A stretch of 64,000 bases of DNA from the NCBI RefSeq assembly GCF_002086485.1, contig NZ_MVHF01000006.1, positions 1 through 64,000 of the forward strand. The letters are read 5' to 3'. Positions 26,442 through 35,488 of the stretch are shown piece by piece. Each line of letters starts with the position of its first letter. Position 1 is the stretch's first letter. Origin of the DNA: Mycobacterium aquaticum (GTDB lineage: Bacteria; Actinomycetota; Actinomycetes; Mycobacteriales; Mycobacteriaceae). The translations under genes were made by a program, and so were the position numbers. The notes below the pieces were generated by a model, which ran no database searches, was not told the DNA's origin, and was given only the letters and a program-made list of their open reading frames with translations.

Positions 26442-28091
26442 CTATTTGGCTCCCACGTGATTCGCGTGCACCTCATCGGCGGCGCGTTGTTCGGTCTGTT
26501 CCTTGGCCCACCGGTAGTCGGGCTTGCCTGCCGGTGAGCGCTTCACCTCGTCGACCAGCCACAGGCTGCGCGGCACCTTGTACCCGGCGATCTCCGTGCG
26601 CACGAACGTATCCAGGTCGGCCAGGGACGGGCGGGAGCCTTCGCGCGGCTGCACGACCGCGGCGACGTGCTGACCGAAACGCTCGTCGGGCACACCCACC
26701 ACCAGCGCGTCGAAGACGTCGGGGTGACCCTTGAGCGCCGCCTCGACTTCTTCGGGGTAGATCTTCTCGCCGCCGCTGTTGATCGACACCGAGCCACGGC
26801 CCAGCATCGTCACGCTGCCGTCGGCCTCGACCTCGGCGTAATCGCCCGGAATCGCGTACCGCACACCGTTGATGGTGCGGAACGTCTCGGCCGTCTTCTT
26901 CTCATCCTTGAAGTAACCGACAGGGATGTGGCCGCACTTGGCGATGATGCCGCGCACGCCCGACCCCGGAACCACCTCGTTGCCGTCGTCGTCGAGCACC
27001 TTGGTGTTCTTGTCGATGGTCACGCGCGGGCCACCGGTGTGGCTCTGCCCCTTGGCGACGATGCTGGTGCCGCCGAAGCCGGTCTCCGAGGAGCCGATCG
27101 AGTCGGTGATGATCCGGTTCGGCAGCAGCTCAAGGAATTTCTCCTTGAGGCTGGTGGAGAACAGTGCCGCGGTGCTGGCAAGCAGGAACAGCGACGACAG
27201 GTCGTACTCGTTACCCGCGTCCTGATGCGCGAGCAGTGCATCCAGCAACGGGCGGGCCATCGCGTCGCCGGTGAAGAACAGCAGATTCACCTTGTGCTCG
27301 TGGATCATTCGCCACGTCGCGTCGGCGTCGAACTCTGGCATCAGCACCACGGTGTGACCGGTGAACAGAGCCATCCAGGTGGCCGACTGCGTCGCGCCGT
27401 GGATCATCGGCGGGATCGGCAGCCGGATCATCGGCGGGTTCGCGACGGCCTGCTTGGACAGATCGTATTCGTCGGCGATCGGTTCGCCGGTCGCAAAGTC
27501 GGTGCCGCCGAACAACACCCGGTAGATGTCCTCGTGACGCCACATCACCCCCTTGGGGAAACCCGTGGTGCCACCGGTGTAGAGCAGATAGATGTCGTCT
27601 TCACTGCGCGGTCCGAAATCGCGCTCGGGCGACTGGTCGGCGATGGCGGAGTAGAACTCGACGCCGCCGTACCGCTGGTAGTCCAGATCGCTGCCGTCCT
27701 CGACGACGAGCTTCGTCTTCAGCAGCGGCAGCTCCGGCAGCACATTGGCGACCCGGTCGGAGTACTGGCGCTCGTGTACCACAGCGACCATGTCGGAGTT
27801 GTCGAACAGGTATTTGAGCTCGCCCTCGACATACCGGAAGTTGACGTTGACCAGAATCGCACCGGCTTTGACGATGCCGAGCATTGCGATGACGATCTCG
27901 TTGCGGTTGCGGCAATACAAGCCGACCTTGTCGTCCTTCTTCACGCCCTGGGCGATGAGGTAGTGAGCCAACTGGTTGGCCTTGGCCTCGAGCTCGGCGT
28001 AGGTCAGCTTTTCGTCCCCGCAGATCAGGGCGACACGGTCCGGCACAGCGTCGATGGCGTGCTCGGCGAGATCGGCGATATTCAGAGCCAC
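26442..28091 (-). CDS. fadD19: FadD19, long-side-chain steroid acyl-CoA ligase
   Basis: The protein has 549 residues from GTG 28091 (reads MALNIADLAEHAIDAV). The longer upstream frame overlaps the divergent promoter and was rejected. ANL enzyme: LYTGGTTGFPKGVMWRHED P-loop (about 172-190), SIGSSETGFGG (about 328), PGDYAEVEADGSVTMLGRGSVSINSGGEKIYPEEVE (A7-A8, about 412-447), and a C-terminal KPDYRWAKE lysine region. FadD19 activates the C8-side-chain acid (cholest-4-en-3-one-26-oate). Divergent from echA19 across a KstR box. Confidence 0.96.
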   Translation of the reverse strand: MALNIADLAEHAIDAVPDRVALICGDEKLTYAELEAKANQLAHYLIAQGVKKDDKVGLYCRNRNEIVIAMLGIVKAGAILVNVNFRYVEGELKYLFDNSDMVAVVHERQYSDRVANVLPELPLLKTKLVVEDGSDLDYQRYGGVEFYSAIADQSPERDFGPRSEDDIYLLYTGGTTGFPKGVMWRHEDIYRVLFGGTDFATGEPIADEYDLSKQAVANPPMIRLPIPPMIHGATQSATWMALFTGHTVVLMPEFDADATWRMIHEHKVNLLFFTGDAMARPLLDALLAHQDAGNEYDLSSLFLLASTAALFSTSLKEKFLELLPNRIITDSIGSSETGFGGTSIVAKGQSHTGGPRVTIDKNTKVLDDDGNEVVPGSGVRGIIAKCGHIPVGYFKDEKKTAETFRTINGVRYAIPGDYAEVEADGSVTMLGRGSVSINSGGEKIYPEEVEAALKGHPDVFDALVVGVPDERFGQHVAAVVQPREGSRPSLADLDTFVRTEIAGYKVPRSLWLVDEVKRSPAGKPDYRWAKEQTEQRAADEVHANHVGAK

Positions 28092-28102
28092 AGAACCTAA
28101 AC

Positions 28103-28116
28103 TAGAACGTGTTACA
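28103..28116. promoter_or_regulatory. KstR operator in the fadD19/echA19 divergent promoter
   Basis: TAGAACGTGTTACA, identical to the box at 17169-17182. It is 12 bp from the fadD19 start and 45 bp from the echA19 start. Confidence 0.87.
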
Positions 28117-28160
28117 TTTCGTGACAAGTCTGGGTCGAGAACGCAGAGAGGCGGACACCC

Positions 28161-28961
28161 GTGAGCGATACCCCAAAGGGGCCCGACGCCCTCATTGAGC
28201 AGCGCGGACACACCCTGATCGTGACGCTGAACCGGCCGGAGGCGCGCAATGCGCTTTCCACCGAGATGCTCTCGATCATGGTCGAGGCCTGGGACCGCGT
28301 CGACAACGATCCGGAGATCCGCACGTGCATCCTCACCGGTGCGGGCGGCTACTTCTGTGCGGGCATGGACCTCAAGGGCGCGACCAAGAAGCCGCCGGGC
28401 GACTCCTTCAAGGACGGCAGCTACGACCCGTCACGCATCGACGGTCTGCTCAAGGGCCGCCGTCTGACCAAGCCGCTGATCGCCGCTGTCGAGGGCCCTG
28501 CCATCGCCGGCGGCACCGAGATCCTGCAGGGCACCGATATCCGGGTCGCCGGTGAGAGCGCGAAGTTCGGTATCTCCGAAGCGAAGTGGAGCCTGTACCC
28601 GATGGGCGGTTCGGCCGTGCGCCTGGTGCGTCAGATCCCGTACACCATCGCGTGCGATCTGTTGCTGACCGGCCGCCACATCACCGCCGCCGAGGCCTTG
28701 TCCTACGGGCTGATCGGCTACGTGGTGCCCGACGGCACAGCACTGGACAAGGCGCTGGAGATCGCCGAGGTGATCAACAACAACGGGCCGCTGGCGGTGC
28801 AGGCGATCCTCAAGACCATCCGCGAGACCGAGGGCATGCACGAACTCGACGCGTTCAAGCCGGACACCGCCAACGGTATCCCGGTGTTCCTCTCTCAGGA
28901 CGCCAAGGAAGGCCCTCTGGCCTTCAAGGAGAAGCGGGCGCCCAACTTCCAGATGAAGTAG
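28161..28961 (+). CDS. echA19: EchA19, side-chain enoyl-CoA hydratase
   Basis: The protein has 266 residues from GTG 28161. Crotonase fold with [11 protein letters not shown] near the N-terminus, oxyanion-hole segments [10 protein letters not shown] (about 67-76) and [12 protein letters not shown] (about 110-121), and a C-terminal helix ending PNFQMK. In M. tuberculosis EchA19 hydrates the alpha,beta-unsaturated steroid side-chain CoA formed by the FadE heterotetramers. Divergent from fadD19 and under the same KstR box. Confidence 0.94.
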   Translation: MSDTPKGPDALIEQRGHTLIVTLNRPEARNALSTEMLSIMVEAWDRVDNDPEIRTCILTGAGGYFCAGMDLKGATKKPPGDSFKDGSYDPSRIDGLLKGRRLTKPLIAAVEGPAIAGGTEILQGTDIRVAGESAKFGISEAKWSLYPMGGSAVRLVRQIPYTIACDLLLTGRHITAAEALSYGLIGYVVPDGTALDKALEIAEVINNNGPLAVQAILKTIRETEGMHELDAFKPDTANGIPVFLSQDAKEGPLAFKEKRAPNFQMK

Positions 28962-28980
28962 GCGGGCCGATAGACATTTG

Positions 28981-29052
28981 CGCCGAGTATTGCGGTCAAT
29001 ATGTGAACTGTCCCGAGACACCACAGGTCAATATGTGACCGCAATCTCGGCG
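28981..29052. terminator. Stem-loop with internal direct repeats after echA19
   Basis: CGCCGAG-t-ATTGCGGTCA (28981-28998) pairs with TGACCGCAAT-CTCGGCG (29036-29052). Inside the structure GGTCAATATGTGA occurs twice in the same orientation (28994-29006 and 29026-29038). The stem starts 19 bp after the echA19 stop, so a terminator is likely. There is no T-run, as usual in mycobacteria. The direct repeats are unexplained. Confidence 0.6.
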
Positions 29053-29137
29053 TTGCCGTTTGACCGGCACATAGCGTTTCTCGGAACGCGGAAAATGGCT
29101 ACTTAGTAGCCGAGCAGGACCGATACCGTTCTGAGCT

Positions 29138-29791
29138 ATGCATGACCTCGAGGCAGCGATCCTGGCGCGGCACTCCACCCGACTGTTCCGGCCGAACAAA
29201 CCCGTTCCTCGGCAGTTGGTCGACGAAGCCCTCGGCCTCGCCATCCACGCGCCCTCGAACTCCAACGTCCAGCCCTGGCAGGTCGTGCTCACCAAGGGCC
29301 CCGCGCGGGATCGGCTCGTCAAGGCGCTGTTGGCCGAAGCGCAGGCGACCGACCCACAGATTCCTCCGCTGCCCGCACAGTTCGAGCACTACCGGCGCGA
29401 CGTCGGCGCGTTGGTGTACGGCGCGATGGGCATCGCCCGCGACAACGCCGAGGCCAGACGCCTTGCGGTGCTACGCAACTGGGAATTCTTCGGCGCGCCA
29501 CTGGCCGGCGTCGTGTGTATGCACCGCGAGCTGGGCCATGCCGACAGTCTCGGGGTGGGCATGTTCCTGCAGACGTTCCTGCTGGCGCTCACCGCACGGG
29601 GCCTGGACAGCTGCATTCAGGTGTCCATCGCCGGCTATCCCAAGATCGTGCGCGAGCAACTGGGGATCAGCGAGGACATGCGCATCCTGTGCGGGATCGC
29701 GGTGGGATACGGCGTCAAGGGTTTTCCTGCCAACACCGTTCGTTCGCCGCGAAATCTGGTCAGCGACAACGTCTCATTTCTCGAAGACTGA
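29138..29791 (+). CDS. Nitroreductase-family FMN oxidoreductase
   Basis: The protein has 217 residues. Typical start of the family: ILARHSTRLFRPNKPV then APSNSNVQPWQVVL (about 37-50), which carries the FMN-phosphate-contacting Arg/Ser/Asn residues; later GMFLQTFLLALTARGLDSCIQVS and the C-terminal CGIAVGYGVKGFPANTVRSPR. An NAD(P)H-dependent flavoenzyme of unknown physiological substrate. Last gene before the accessory island; the DNA changes character about 35 bp after its stop. Confidence 0.88.
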   Translation: MHDLEAAILARHSTRLFRPNKPVPRQLVDEALGLAIHAPSNSNVQPWQVVLTKGPARDRLVKALLAEAQATDPQIPPLPAQFEHYRRDVGALVYGAMGIARDNAEARRLAVLRNWEFFGAPLAGVVCMHRELGHADSLGVGMFLQTFLLALTARGLDSCIQVSIAGYPKIVREQLGISEDMRILCGIAVGYGVKGFPANTVRSPRNLVSDNVSFLED

Positions 29792-29825
29792 TGAGGGTCG
29801 TGGTTCGCCTTGCGCCGGGGTGCGG

Positions 29826-29979
29826 GCCCGCGCTGCCTTGTCGATGAACCAAGAGTTCATCGCTGCGTTCTCCTCGAATTGTCAGTCTGACGGCTTTCGG
29901 CCGGCCCGATGCAAAGGGTGCGACACGTGATAGTCCTTTCTTGTTGAATATTCTTCTTTTGCAACCGATCCGGCTACGG
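29826..29979 (-). pseudogene. Decayed duplicate of the M24-nitrilase junction (inverted copy)
   Basis: Read on the minus strand this 154-bp stretch matches 49205-49357 at about nine of ten positions by manual alignment. The match covers the tail after the M24 gene, the whole intergenic leader (CCGGATCGGTTGCAAAAGAA, the AAGAAAGGA ribosome site) and the first 33 codons of the nitrilase gene. The reading frame is broken: an extra C after GTGTCGCACC, a TGA soon after, then a one-base loss in the AATTCGAGG part. Homology stops at the GCAGCGCGGGC sequence (29826). Weaker similarity to the M24 3' end (GAGGTGGTGACCGGTGACG) continues to about 30000. Confidence 0.85.
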
Positions 29980-30152
29980 TCGTCACCGGTCACCACCTCG
30001 GGCAAGCGCCGTCCACGGCCGTTGTCATGAACTCGCCATCAGCAACGCACGGGCGACCGGTCGTCTCGGTGGCGGTGCGTCCCTAGTTTTGCGCGCCGGC
30101 CTTAGCCAGAAAGGATCGACAGGCAGAAGCGGGTATCTCGATGACCTCATAT

Positions 30153-30953
30153 CTAGTGCGACAGCACCGCTTTCAGAAAAGTTCTGGTCCTCTCCTCGCG
30201 GGGGTCGGACAGCACTGTCTGGGGTTGGCCGATCTCGACCACGGCTCCCTGGTCGAAGAACGCCACCCGGTCGGCGACTTCGCGCGCGAAACTCATCTCG
30301 TGTGTGACGATCAGCATCGTGGTGCTTGTATTCTGAGCGACCGTGCGCACGACGTTGAGGACCTCGCCGACGAGTTCGGGGTCCAGCGCCGAGGTGATCT
30401 CATCGAGGAGCATGATCGCCGGCGATGTCGCCAGCGCACGCGCGATCGCGACCCGCTGCTGCTGGCCCCCCGACAGCTGCCCGGGATACGCGTCGGACTT
30501 CTGCGACATGCCGACCATGTCTAGATGCTCCATCGCCCGTTGTCGGGCGTCGCCCTTGGACAGGCCCATCACGGTGCGTGGTGCGACGCTGACATTCTCC
30601 AGTGCGGTCATGTGCGGGAACAGGTTGAAGTGCTGGAACACGAAACCGACCTTCGCCCGAATCAGGCGCTGGCGCAGCTTGTCCTGCCGAGTTCGCAGTC
30701 CCGCCTCCGGCCATACCGGGGCGCCGTCGACGTACACGGCACCCGAGGTGGGCGCTTCGAGCGTCATGAGCATCCGCAGGATTGTGCTCTTGCCCGACCC
30801 GCTCGGCCCGATGACGGCGAGTCGTTCGCCGGGCCTGACATCGAGACTCAGATCGCGCAGGACGCGATTGTCGCCGAAGTTCTTGCACACATGGTCAAAT
30901 CGGATGAAGCCTGTGTCTTGGCCTCGCGGTGCGGGCGGCGTCTCAAAGAGCAA
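30153..30953 (-). CDS. Polar amino acid/ectoine-type ABC transporter, ATP-binding subunit
   Basis: The protein has 266 residues from TTG 30953, the only start that keeps the N-terminal strand, with GGAG 9 bp upstream inside the permease gene. Walker A GPSGSGKST (about 50-58), Q-loop QHFNLFPHMTALENV, signature LSGGQQQRVAIARAL (about 160-174), Walker B IMLLDEITSALDP and switch THEMSFA. PAAT-type importer ATPase, closest in feel to EhuA/GlnQ. Last gene of a four-gene minus-strand transporter operon; it ends 174 bp from the M24-nitrilase relic at 29826-29979. Confidence 0.93.
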   Translation of the reverse strand: MLFETPPAPRGQDTGFIRFDHVCKNFGDNRVLRDLSLDVRPGERLAVIGPSGSGKSTILRMLMTLEAPTSGAVYVDGAPVWPEAGLRTRQDKLRQRLIRAKVGFVFQHFNLFPHMTALENVSVAPRTVMGLSKGDARQRAMEHLDMVGMSQKSDAYPGQLSGGQQQRVAIARALATSPAIMLLDEITSALDPELVGEVLNVVRTVAQNTSTTMLIVTHEMSFAREVADRVAFFDQGAVVEIGQPQTVLSDPREERTRTFLKAVLSH

Positions 30954-31593
30954 GGCGATTCTCCAGTCGTCGAAGGGCGAGGGCAGCGGTCAAACTCAGT
31001 ACCAGGAAGATGATCCCCACCATCGTGAACGGCTCCAGGTACCGATAATGCTCGTCGGCGAATAGCTTCGCTTCAGTCATCATCTCGGCAACAGTGATGG
31101 CGGACAACAACGGCGTTTCCTTGAACATGCCGATCGTGTAGTTGCCCATCGCGGGCAGCACCGAGCGAACGACTTGCGGCAGAACGACCTTGAACCAAGT
31201 GACGCGAGTCGACAAGCCGAGGGCGGTGCACGCCTCCCACTGCCCGGCGGGCAACCCGTCGAGTCCCGATCGGTACACCTCGCTGAGGTAGGTGCTGTAG
31301 TGAATGCCGAGTGCAAGCACTCCAACGACCCAGGCTGACAGCATGATTCCGTAGTGCGGGAGCACGTAATAGAGGAAGAAGAGCTGCACCAGAAGTGGTG
31401 TGCCACGGATGAACTCGACAGTGAACTTGATGGGCAGCGCGACGGCGGGATGCGGCGATCGACGCAGAACAGCGACCATCGCACCCAGGACCATCGCGAG
31501 CACGCTTCCGGCCACCGTCGCCAGCACGGTGATCCACAGACCCTTGACCAGATATGGAAAGGCTTGCTGCGCAACAGCCCAGTCCCACGTCAT
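30943..31593 (-). CDS. ABC transporter permease 1 (EhuD-like)
   Basis: The protein has 216 residues with about five membrane segments. PAAT-type inner-membrane subunit: FIRGTPLLVQLFFLYYVLP near residues 61-79 and the ATPase-contacting EAA loop EACTALGLSTRVTWFKVVLPQ (about 120-140). The start ATG 31593 overlaps permease 2 by four bases; the 3' end overlaps the ATPase gene by 11 bases. Confidence 0.92.
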   Translation of the reverse strand: MTWDWAVAQQAFPYLVKGLWITVLATVAGSVLAMVLGAMVAVLRRSPHPAVALPIKFTVEFIRGTPLLVQLFFLYYVLPHYGIMLSAWVVGVLALGIHYSTYLSEVYRSGLDGLPAGQWEACTALGLSTRVTWFKVVLPQVVRSVLPAMGNYTIGMFKETPLLSAITVAEMMTEAKLFADEHYRYLEPFTMVGIIFLVLSLTAALALRRLENRLAL

Positions 31594-32273
31594 TGCGCAG
31601 CCGCCATGTCGACACTGCGGAGCTTGAGCACCCGCTTGTGCCGCGACAGCCGACGCTCAACGAGCTTGAAGCCACCGCTGATCAGCAGCGAGAGCCCGAA
31701 GTAAACGAGCAGGAGCGCGGTGTAGGTCACGGTCACCTCCCCTGTAGCGATCTGCAACCTTCGCGCCTCGAACGACACGTCAGCGACCGAGATGAGCGAC
31801 ACGAGAGCTGTTCCCTTGAGGAGTTCGATCATCAGGTTTCCCGCAGGCGGAATCATCGCGAGGCCGGCCTGAGGCAGTGTGACCAGCCGAAGATGCTGCC
31901 AACGCGACAGGTTCAGCGCGACGGCGGCCTCGTGCTGACCTTGGGGCACAGCCTTGACCGCGCCCCGAACGACCTCCGAGCCGTACGCGCTCACGTTAAG
32001 GCCGAGAACCAGCACGGCGGCGGCTGTCGGCGTTAACGAGAGGCCGAACAACGGAAGCACGAAGTACGCCCAGAAGAGTTGCACCAGAGCCGATGTCCCC
32101 CGGAACACTTCGACGTAGACGGTGCTGGTCCACCGAATAAACCGGTAACGCGACTGCCGGGCGAACCCGGCCACCAACGCCACGACCGCGCCGAGGAGTC
32201 CCGCCATGATCGTCAGCCGAAACGTGGTGACCGCCGCGGGCAACATCACCTCGATGAGTCGAACGATCTCCAA
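31590..32273 (-). CDS. ABC transporter permease 2 (EhuC-like)
   Basis: The protein has 227 residues from TTG 32273 (reads MEIVRLIEVMLPAAV), with GGGAGGG about 10 bp upstream. The longer frame to 32381 would run into the binding-protein gene without a ribosome site. PAAT permease with VEVFRGTSALVQLFWAYFVLP and EAA loop EAAVALNLSRWQHLRLVTLPQ (about 115-135), about five membrane segments. Pairs with permease 1 as a heterodimer. Confidence 0.9.
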   Translation of the reverse strand: MEIVRLIEVMLPAAVTTFRLTIMAGLLGAVVALVAGFARQSRYRFIRWTSTVYVEVFRGTSALVQLFWAYFVLPLFGLSLTPTAAAVLVLGLNVSAYGSEVVRGAVKAVPQGQHEAAVALNLSRWQHLRLVTLPQAGLAMIPPAGNLMIELLKGTALVSLISVADVSFEARRLQIATGEVTVTYTALLLVYFGLSLLISGGFKLVERRLSRHKRVLKLRSVDMAAAQ

Positions 32274-32310
32274 AGGTCTGCGCCCTCCCGTTTCGTTGCC
32301 CGGCCCCGCC

Positions 32311-33195
32311 TCAGGACTCGGCGCAGACCTGTGCGGCCGTCTTCTTCCCTGCGTCCACAATCTGCGCTTCGGTAACCCCATAGGGTGCGACGATCTTCGT
32401 CAGCTCACCGGAATCACGCAGTTTCGCCAAGGCGACGTTGAAGGCCTCGACGACCTTCGTCTCACCCTTGGGGAACATCAGAGCGTTCTCGACAGTCGCC
32501 GGTTTCCCCTTCACCACGGGCACGAAGGGATCGGTCAGCTTCAGATCCTGCATACCCGCAGTCGTCTTGAAAATATGCGTGAGCGTTATGGAATCAACCA
32601 TCACCACGTCGACGCGACCGCCTTTGAGTGCCTCGACCGCGCTGGTCACATCGGGGTACTGCGCTATGCGTGATACCGGGACTCCACCAGCGGTGACCAG
32701 ATTTAGCTCGAAGGAGCCCTGCACCAACCCAAGCTGCAGATTGGGGTTTGCAACCAACGAATCGATATTCGTGAGCTTGACGATGACGTTGGGCGAGTAC
32801 GCCATGGCCGACGTGACGAGCATCAGGGGGTCGCTGAACGCCACCTGCTTGCACCGTTCCGGGGTCATGTAGAAGCTCGAACCGACGAGGTTGTACCGGT
32901 TCGCCACCACGCCTGGGATGACTCCGGCAATGTCGCTGGCGCTTTCGCTATCCACAGCCGCGCCCATGCTTTTGAGTATCGCGTGCACCGCGTCCGCGGA
33001 GATGCCGGTCCATTTGCCGTTCTCCTCATAGGAGTCCGGCCGTGACTCGACGTAGACGATCTTGGCCTTGAACTCGTCGGGCGTGCTGCTCTTGGCGTCT
33101 GTTCCGCATGCAGTCAGCCCGCCGATGAGACCGACCGCGAGCGCCGATGCGGCGGTGGTCCAGGCGATACGTGCGCAACGGGTGGATGGAGTCAT
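32311..33195 (-). CDS. ABC transporter substrate-binding lipoprotein (EhuB-like)
   Basis: The protein has 294 residues from ATG 33195 (MTPSTRCARIAW), with AAGGGG upstream. Lipoprotein signal peptide with lipobox LTAC (Cys about 29). Bacterial solute-binding protein family 3: GISADAVHAILKSMGA (about 64-79), a central CKQVAFSDPLMLVTSAMAY and the C-terminal AFNVALAKLRDSGELTKIVAPYGV. Binds the solute outside the membrane for the permease pair. The ligand is unknown: polar amino acid, ectoine or a similar zwitterion by family. Confidence 0.9.
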   Translation of the reverse strand: MTPSTRCARIAWTTAASALAVGLIGGLTACGTDAKSSTPDEFKAKIVYVESRPDSYEENGKWTGISADAVHAILKSMGAAVDSESASDIAGVIPGVVANRYNLVGSSFYMTPERCKQVAFSDPLMLVTSAMAYSPNVIVKLTNIDSLVANPNLQLGLVQGSFELNLVTAGGVPVSRIAQYPDVTSAVEALKGGRVDVVMVDSITLTHIFKTTAGMQDLKLTDPFVPVVKGKPATVENALMFPKGETKVVEAFNVALAKLRDSGELTKIVAPYGVTEAQIVDAGKKTAAQVCAES

Positions 33196-33865
33196 GCTTA
33201 ATTGCCCCTTGACTTCCCGGAACCGGATGCTTGTGTTCCAGCCATTGGAATAGTTTTTCGACGACTGCCGAAACGCTGATGGGATGCCTGATGGCTCAGA
33301 GCACGCCGTGGGTCTCGAAAGGCTTCGCACAGCCGGGAGTGGTCACCTGCGTCGGCCAACTCCACACAGATGTTTTACTGACTGATACTTATATTTCATA
33401 TCGTAGCCGCGGTCGGATCCCGTCGTCAACGGAGCTAGAACAGCCAGATGTGCCTGTTCGGTCCGGCGGTTGCAATCGCTCTCGCCGACGCACTGCCGTG
33501 CAGTTTCATTATTTGCATCTGCCAGACATGCACGACTCGATCGACAGCGTGAGCCTTCGCCAGGGCCGAAGCGCTGCCGAAGTCATCGACGCCGCGGTAC
33601 CTGCGGCCCTGGACACGCACCGCTACGTCTGACGGCACACAAGCGGTGGGCCTGTACTGGCTCGGTCTGGACTCTGCCTGTATGCACTCGCGGCACCTGG
33701 CGCTGTTGCGGCATCGGCCACCGGCCGGTCCTCGAAATGCCGCGCCGGAAGAGTCGGCAATGCCGGTCTCGACGCACACGCAGAACCGCGACGGGGTCGG
33801 GAATTGTTATGCGCGCACCACGGCGAGCTCTCTGTGCGTCGTGATGGAGGCTGTAACCGAGCCTG
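33196..33865. other. 670-bp gap upstream of the ABC operon
   Basis: No convincing gene. An AT-rich patch (33380-33400, TTATATTTCATATCG) probably holds the promoter of the transporter operon. Several short frames on both strands (for example 33435-33779 minus and 33530-33632 plus, MHDSIDSVSLRQGRSAAEV) show no family I recognise; they may be relics. The 3' end of the D-aminoacylase gene is at 33866. Confidence 0.5.
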
Positions 33866-35488
33866 TCATCGCGTCAGATTTCTTGTGGTGTCCATGCGTA
33901 GGGCGCGGCCGGCAAGAGTCCCCGTCGGGCGACCATCCTCGATTGCGCATCGGCCGTTGACGATCACGTGACTGATTCCCTTCGCCTGCCGCTTGGGTTC
34001 GTCGAAGGTGGCGGTATCAGCGACGGTAGCGGGGTCGAACAGCACGAGGTCGGCAGCGTACCCGCGGCGGACGAGCCCCCGGTCGGCGAGCCTGAGCCGT
34101 TGTGCAGCACGGCCGGTCAGATGGTGCACGCAGTCCTCCAAGTCCATCAAACCCGCCTCGCGGGTGTAGTGGCCCAGGTAGCGGGGAAACGTGCCCCATG
34201 CCCGCGGGTGCGGTCGTTCGCCCACCAGAATGGCGTCGCTGCCGCCAGTATGCTTTGGGTGCAGCATGATGGCACGCACGTTCTCCTCATGGCCGACGTG
34301 CATCAGGATGGTCGTGGCCATGTTGTCACGCTGCAGCAGCTCGAAGAACACCTCCACAGGCGCGACTGCGCGCCTTGCCGCGATCGCGGCGATCGTCGAC
34401 CCCACGCATTCATCGAGTCTGACGTCGCCGACACCACCGATCTGGATGGCGTCCCAGTCCACGGCGACGCCGTGACACCCATCGGAGCCGGTCACGTTGA
34501 CATCCCTCGCGATTCGCGCCCGGTCCACCGGATCGGCCAGCCGTTGCAGTGCCGCATCGGGACCACCCGACATGGCCCAGCTGGGCAGCAGCGCCGAAAG
34601 GGTAGTCGAGCCCGCCAGATACGGGTAAGTGTCCAGAGTGATATCACAACCGTCGGCGAGACCAGCATCGATCATGTCGAGCAATTCCTGCGCCCGGCCC
34701 CGGTTGACCCTGAAGTTCATCGTCGCGTGTGTCAGGTGCAGCGCAACACCGGTGGTTCGGGCAAGCGCGATCATCTCGGCATAAGCCTCGAGCGCACCTG
34801 CGCCGTAGGACCGGGTGTGCGGAGCATAGAAGCCGCCGACCTCTGCCACCACCTCGCACAGCGCGGCGAGTTCGGCGGTGTCCGCGTACATCCCGGGTGT
34901 GTAAGTCAGCCCGCTGGACATGCCGACGGCTCCTTCGCTGAGCGCCTGCGCCAAAAGATCCCGCATGCAGTGGATCTCGCTCGCCGTGGCAGGCCGCTGC
35001 TCGGCACCCACGGCGAGCAGCCGCAGAGTGCCCTGCGGCGCCAGGTAGGCGGCATTAGGGGTGATGCCTCGGTCGAGCCTGTCGAGGTAGCCGGCGACGC
35101 TGCGCCAGGAGAAGTCGAAATCGTCGGGATTGCCGTTCCACCCGGCGATCTGCCTGCGCACGATGCTCAGCGCGGCATCGTCGATCGGGGCATATGAAAC
35201 GCCGTCCTGGCCTATCACCTCTGTGGTCACACCCTGGCTGATCTTCGGGAAGTGTCCTGGTTCGGTCAGCAGATGAAGGTCGGAATGCGCGTGCATATCG
35301 ATGAATCCCGGAGCAAGCACCCAGCCCAGCGGTGGCTTGATAATTTTCCTGGCAACCACAACCGTTCCCGGAGCGGTGATTTCGGTGATCACCCCGCCCT
35401 CGACGAGTACGTCTGCGCGGTATCGGGCTGCGCCGGTGCCGTCGATCACGTCGACGTCGCGTATCAAGAGATCAGGCATGGCGCCCAT
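33866..35488 (-). CDS. D-aminoacylase-family amidohydrolase (N-acyl-D-amino acid deacylase)
   Basis: The protein has 540 residues from ATG 35488; ATG 35479 is an alternative. Its ATG overlaps the TAA of the upstream DSD1-like gene (TAATG). Amidohydrolase with metal motif GFIDMHAHSD (about 58-67), THTRSYG-type segment YAPHTRSYG, LHLTHATMNF (about 245), and GSDAILVGERPHPRAWGTFPR (about 410-430), the hallmark of D-aminoacylase/N-acyl-D-glutamate deacylase. Such enzymes remove N-acyl groups from D-amino acids, and related ones from N-acetylated amino-sugar acids. Coupled to a PLP dehydratase, it probably supplies that enzyme with a free D-configured amino acid. Confidence 0.9.
   Translation of the reverse strand: MGAMPDLLIRDVDVIDGTGAARYRADVLVEGGVITEITAPGTVVVARKIIKPPLGWVLAPGFIDMHAHSDLHLLTEPGHFPKISQGVTTEVIGQDGVSYAPIDDAALSIVRRQIAGWNGNPDDFDFSWRSVAGYLDRLDRGITPNAAYLAPQGTLRLLAVGAEQRPATASEIHCMRDLLAQALSEGAVGMSSGLTYTPGMYADTAELAALCEVVAEVGGFYAPHTRSYGAGALEAYAEMIALARTTGVALHLTHATMNFRVNRGRAQELLDMIDAGLADGCDITLDTYPYLAGSTTLSALLPSWAMSGGPDAALQRLADPVDRARIARDVNVTGSDGCHGVAVDWDAIQIGGVGDVRLDECVGSTIAAIAARRAVAPVEVFFELLQRDNMATTILMHVGHEENVRAIMLHPKHTGGSDAILVGERPHPRAWGTFPRYLGHYTREAGLMDLEDCVHHLTGRAAQRLRLADRGLVRRGYAADLVLFDPATVADTATFDEPKRQAKGISHVIVNGRCAIEDGRPTGTLAGRALRMDTTRNLTR

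Noticed and set aside
29142..29930. 262-codon plus-strand frame at the nitroreductase
   Set aside because: It is a +1 shadow of the nitroreductase gene and runs into the relic at 29826.
30143..33195. Naming the transporter ehuABCD
   Set aside because: Subunit types agree, but substrate specificity cannot be read from the sequence and no eutBCE genes are present, so symbols were left empty.
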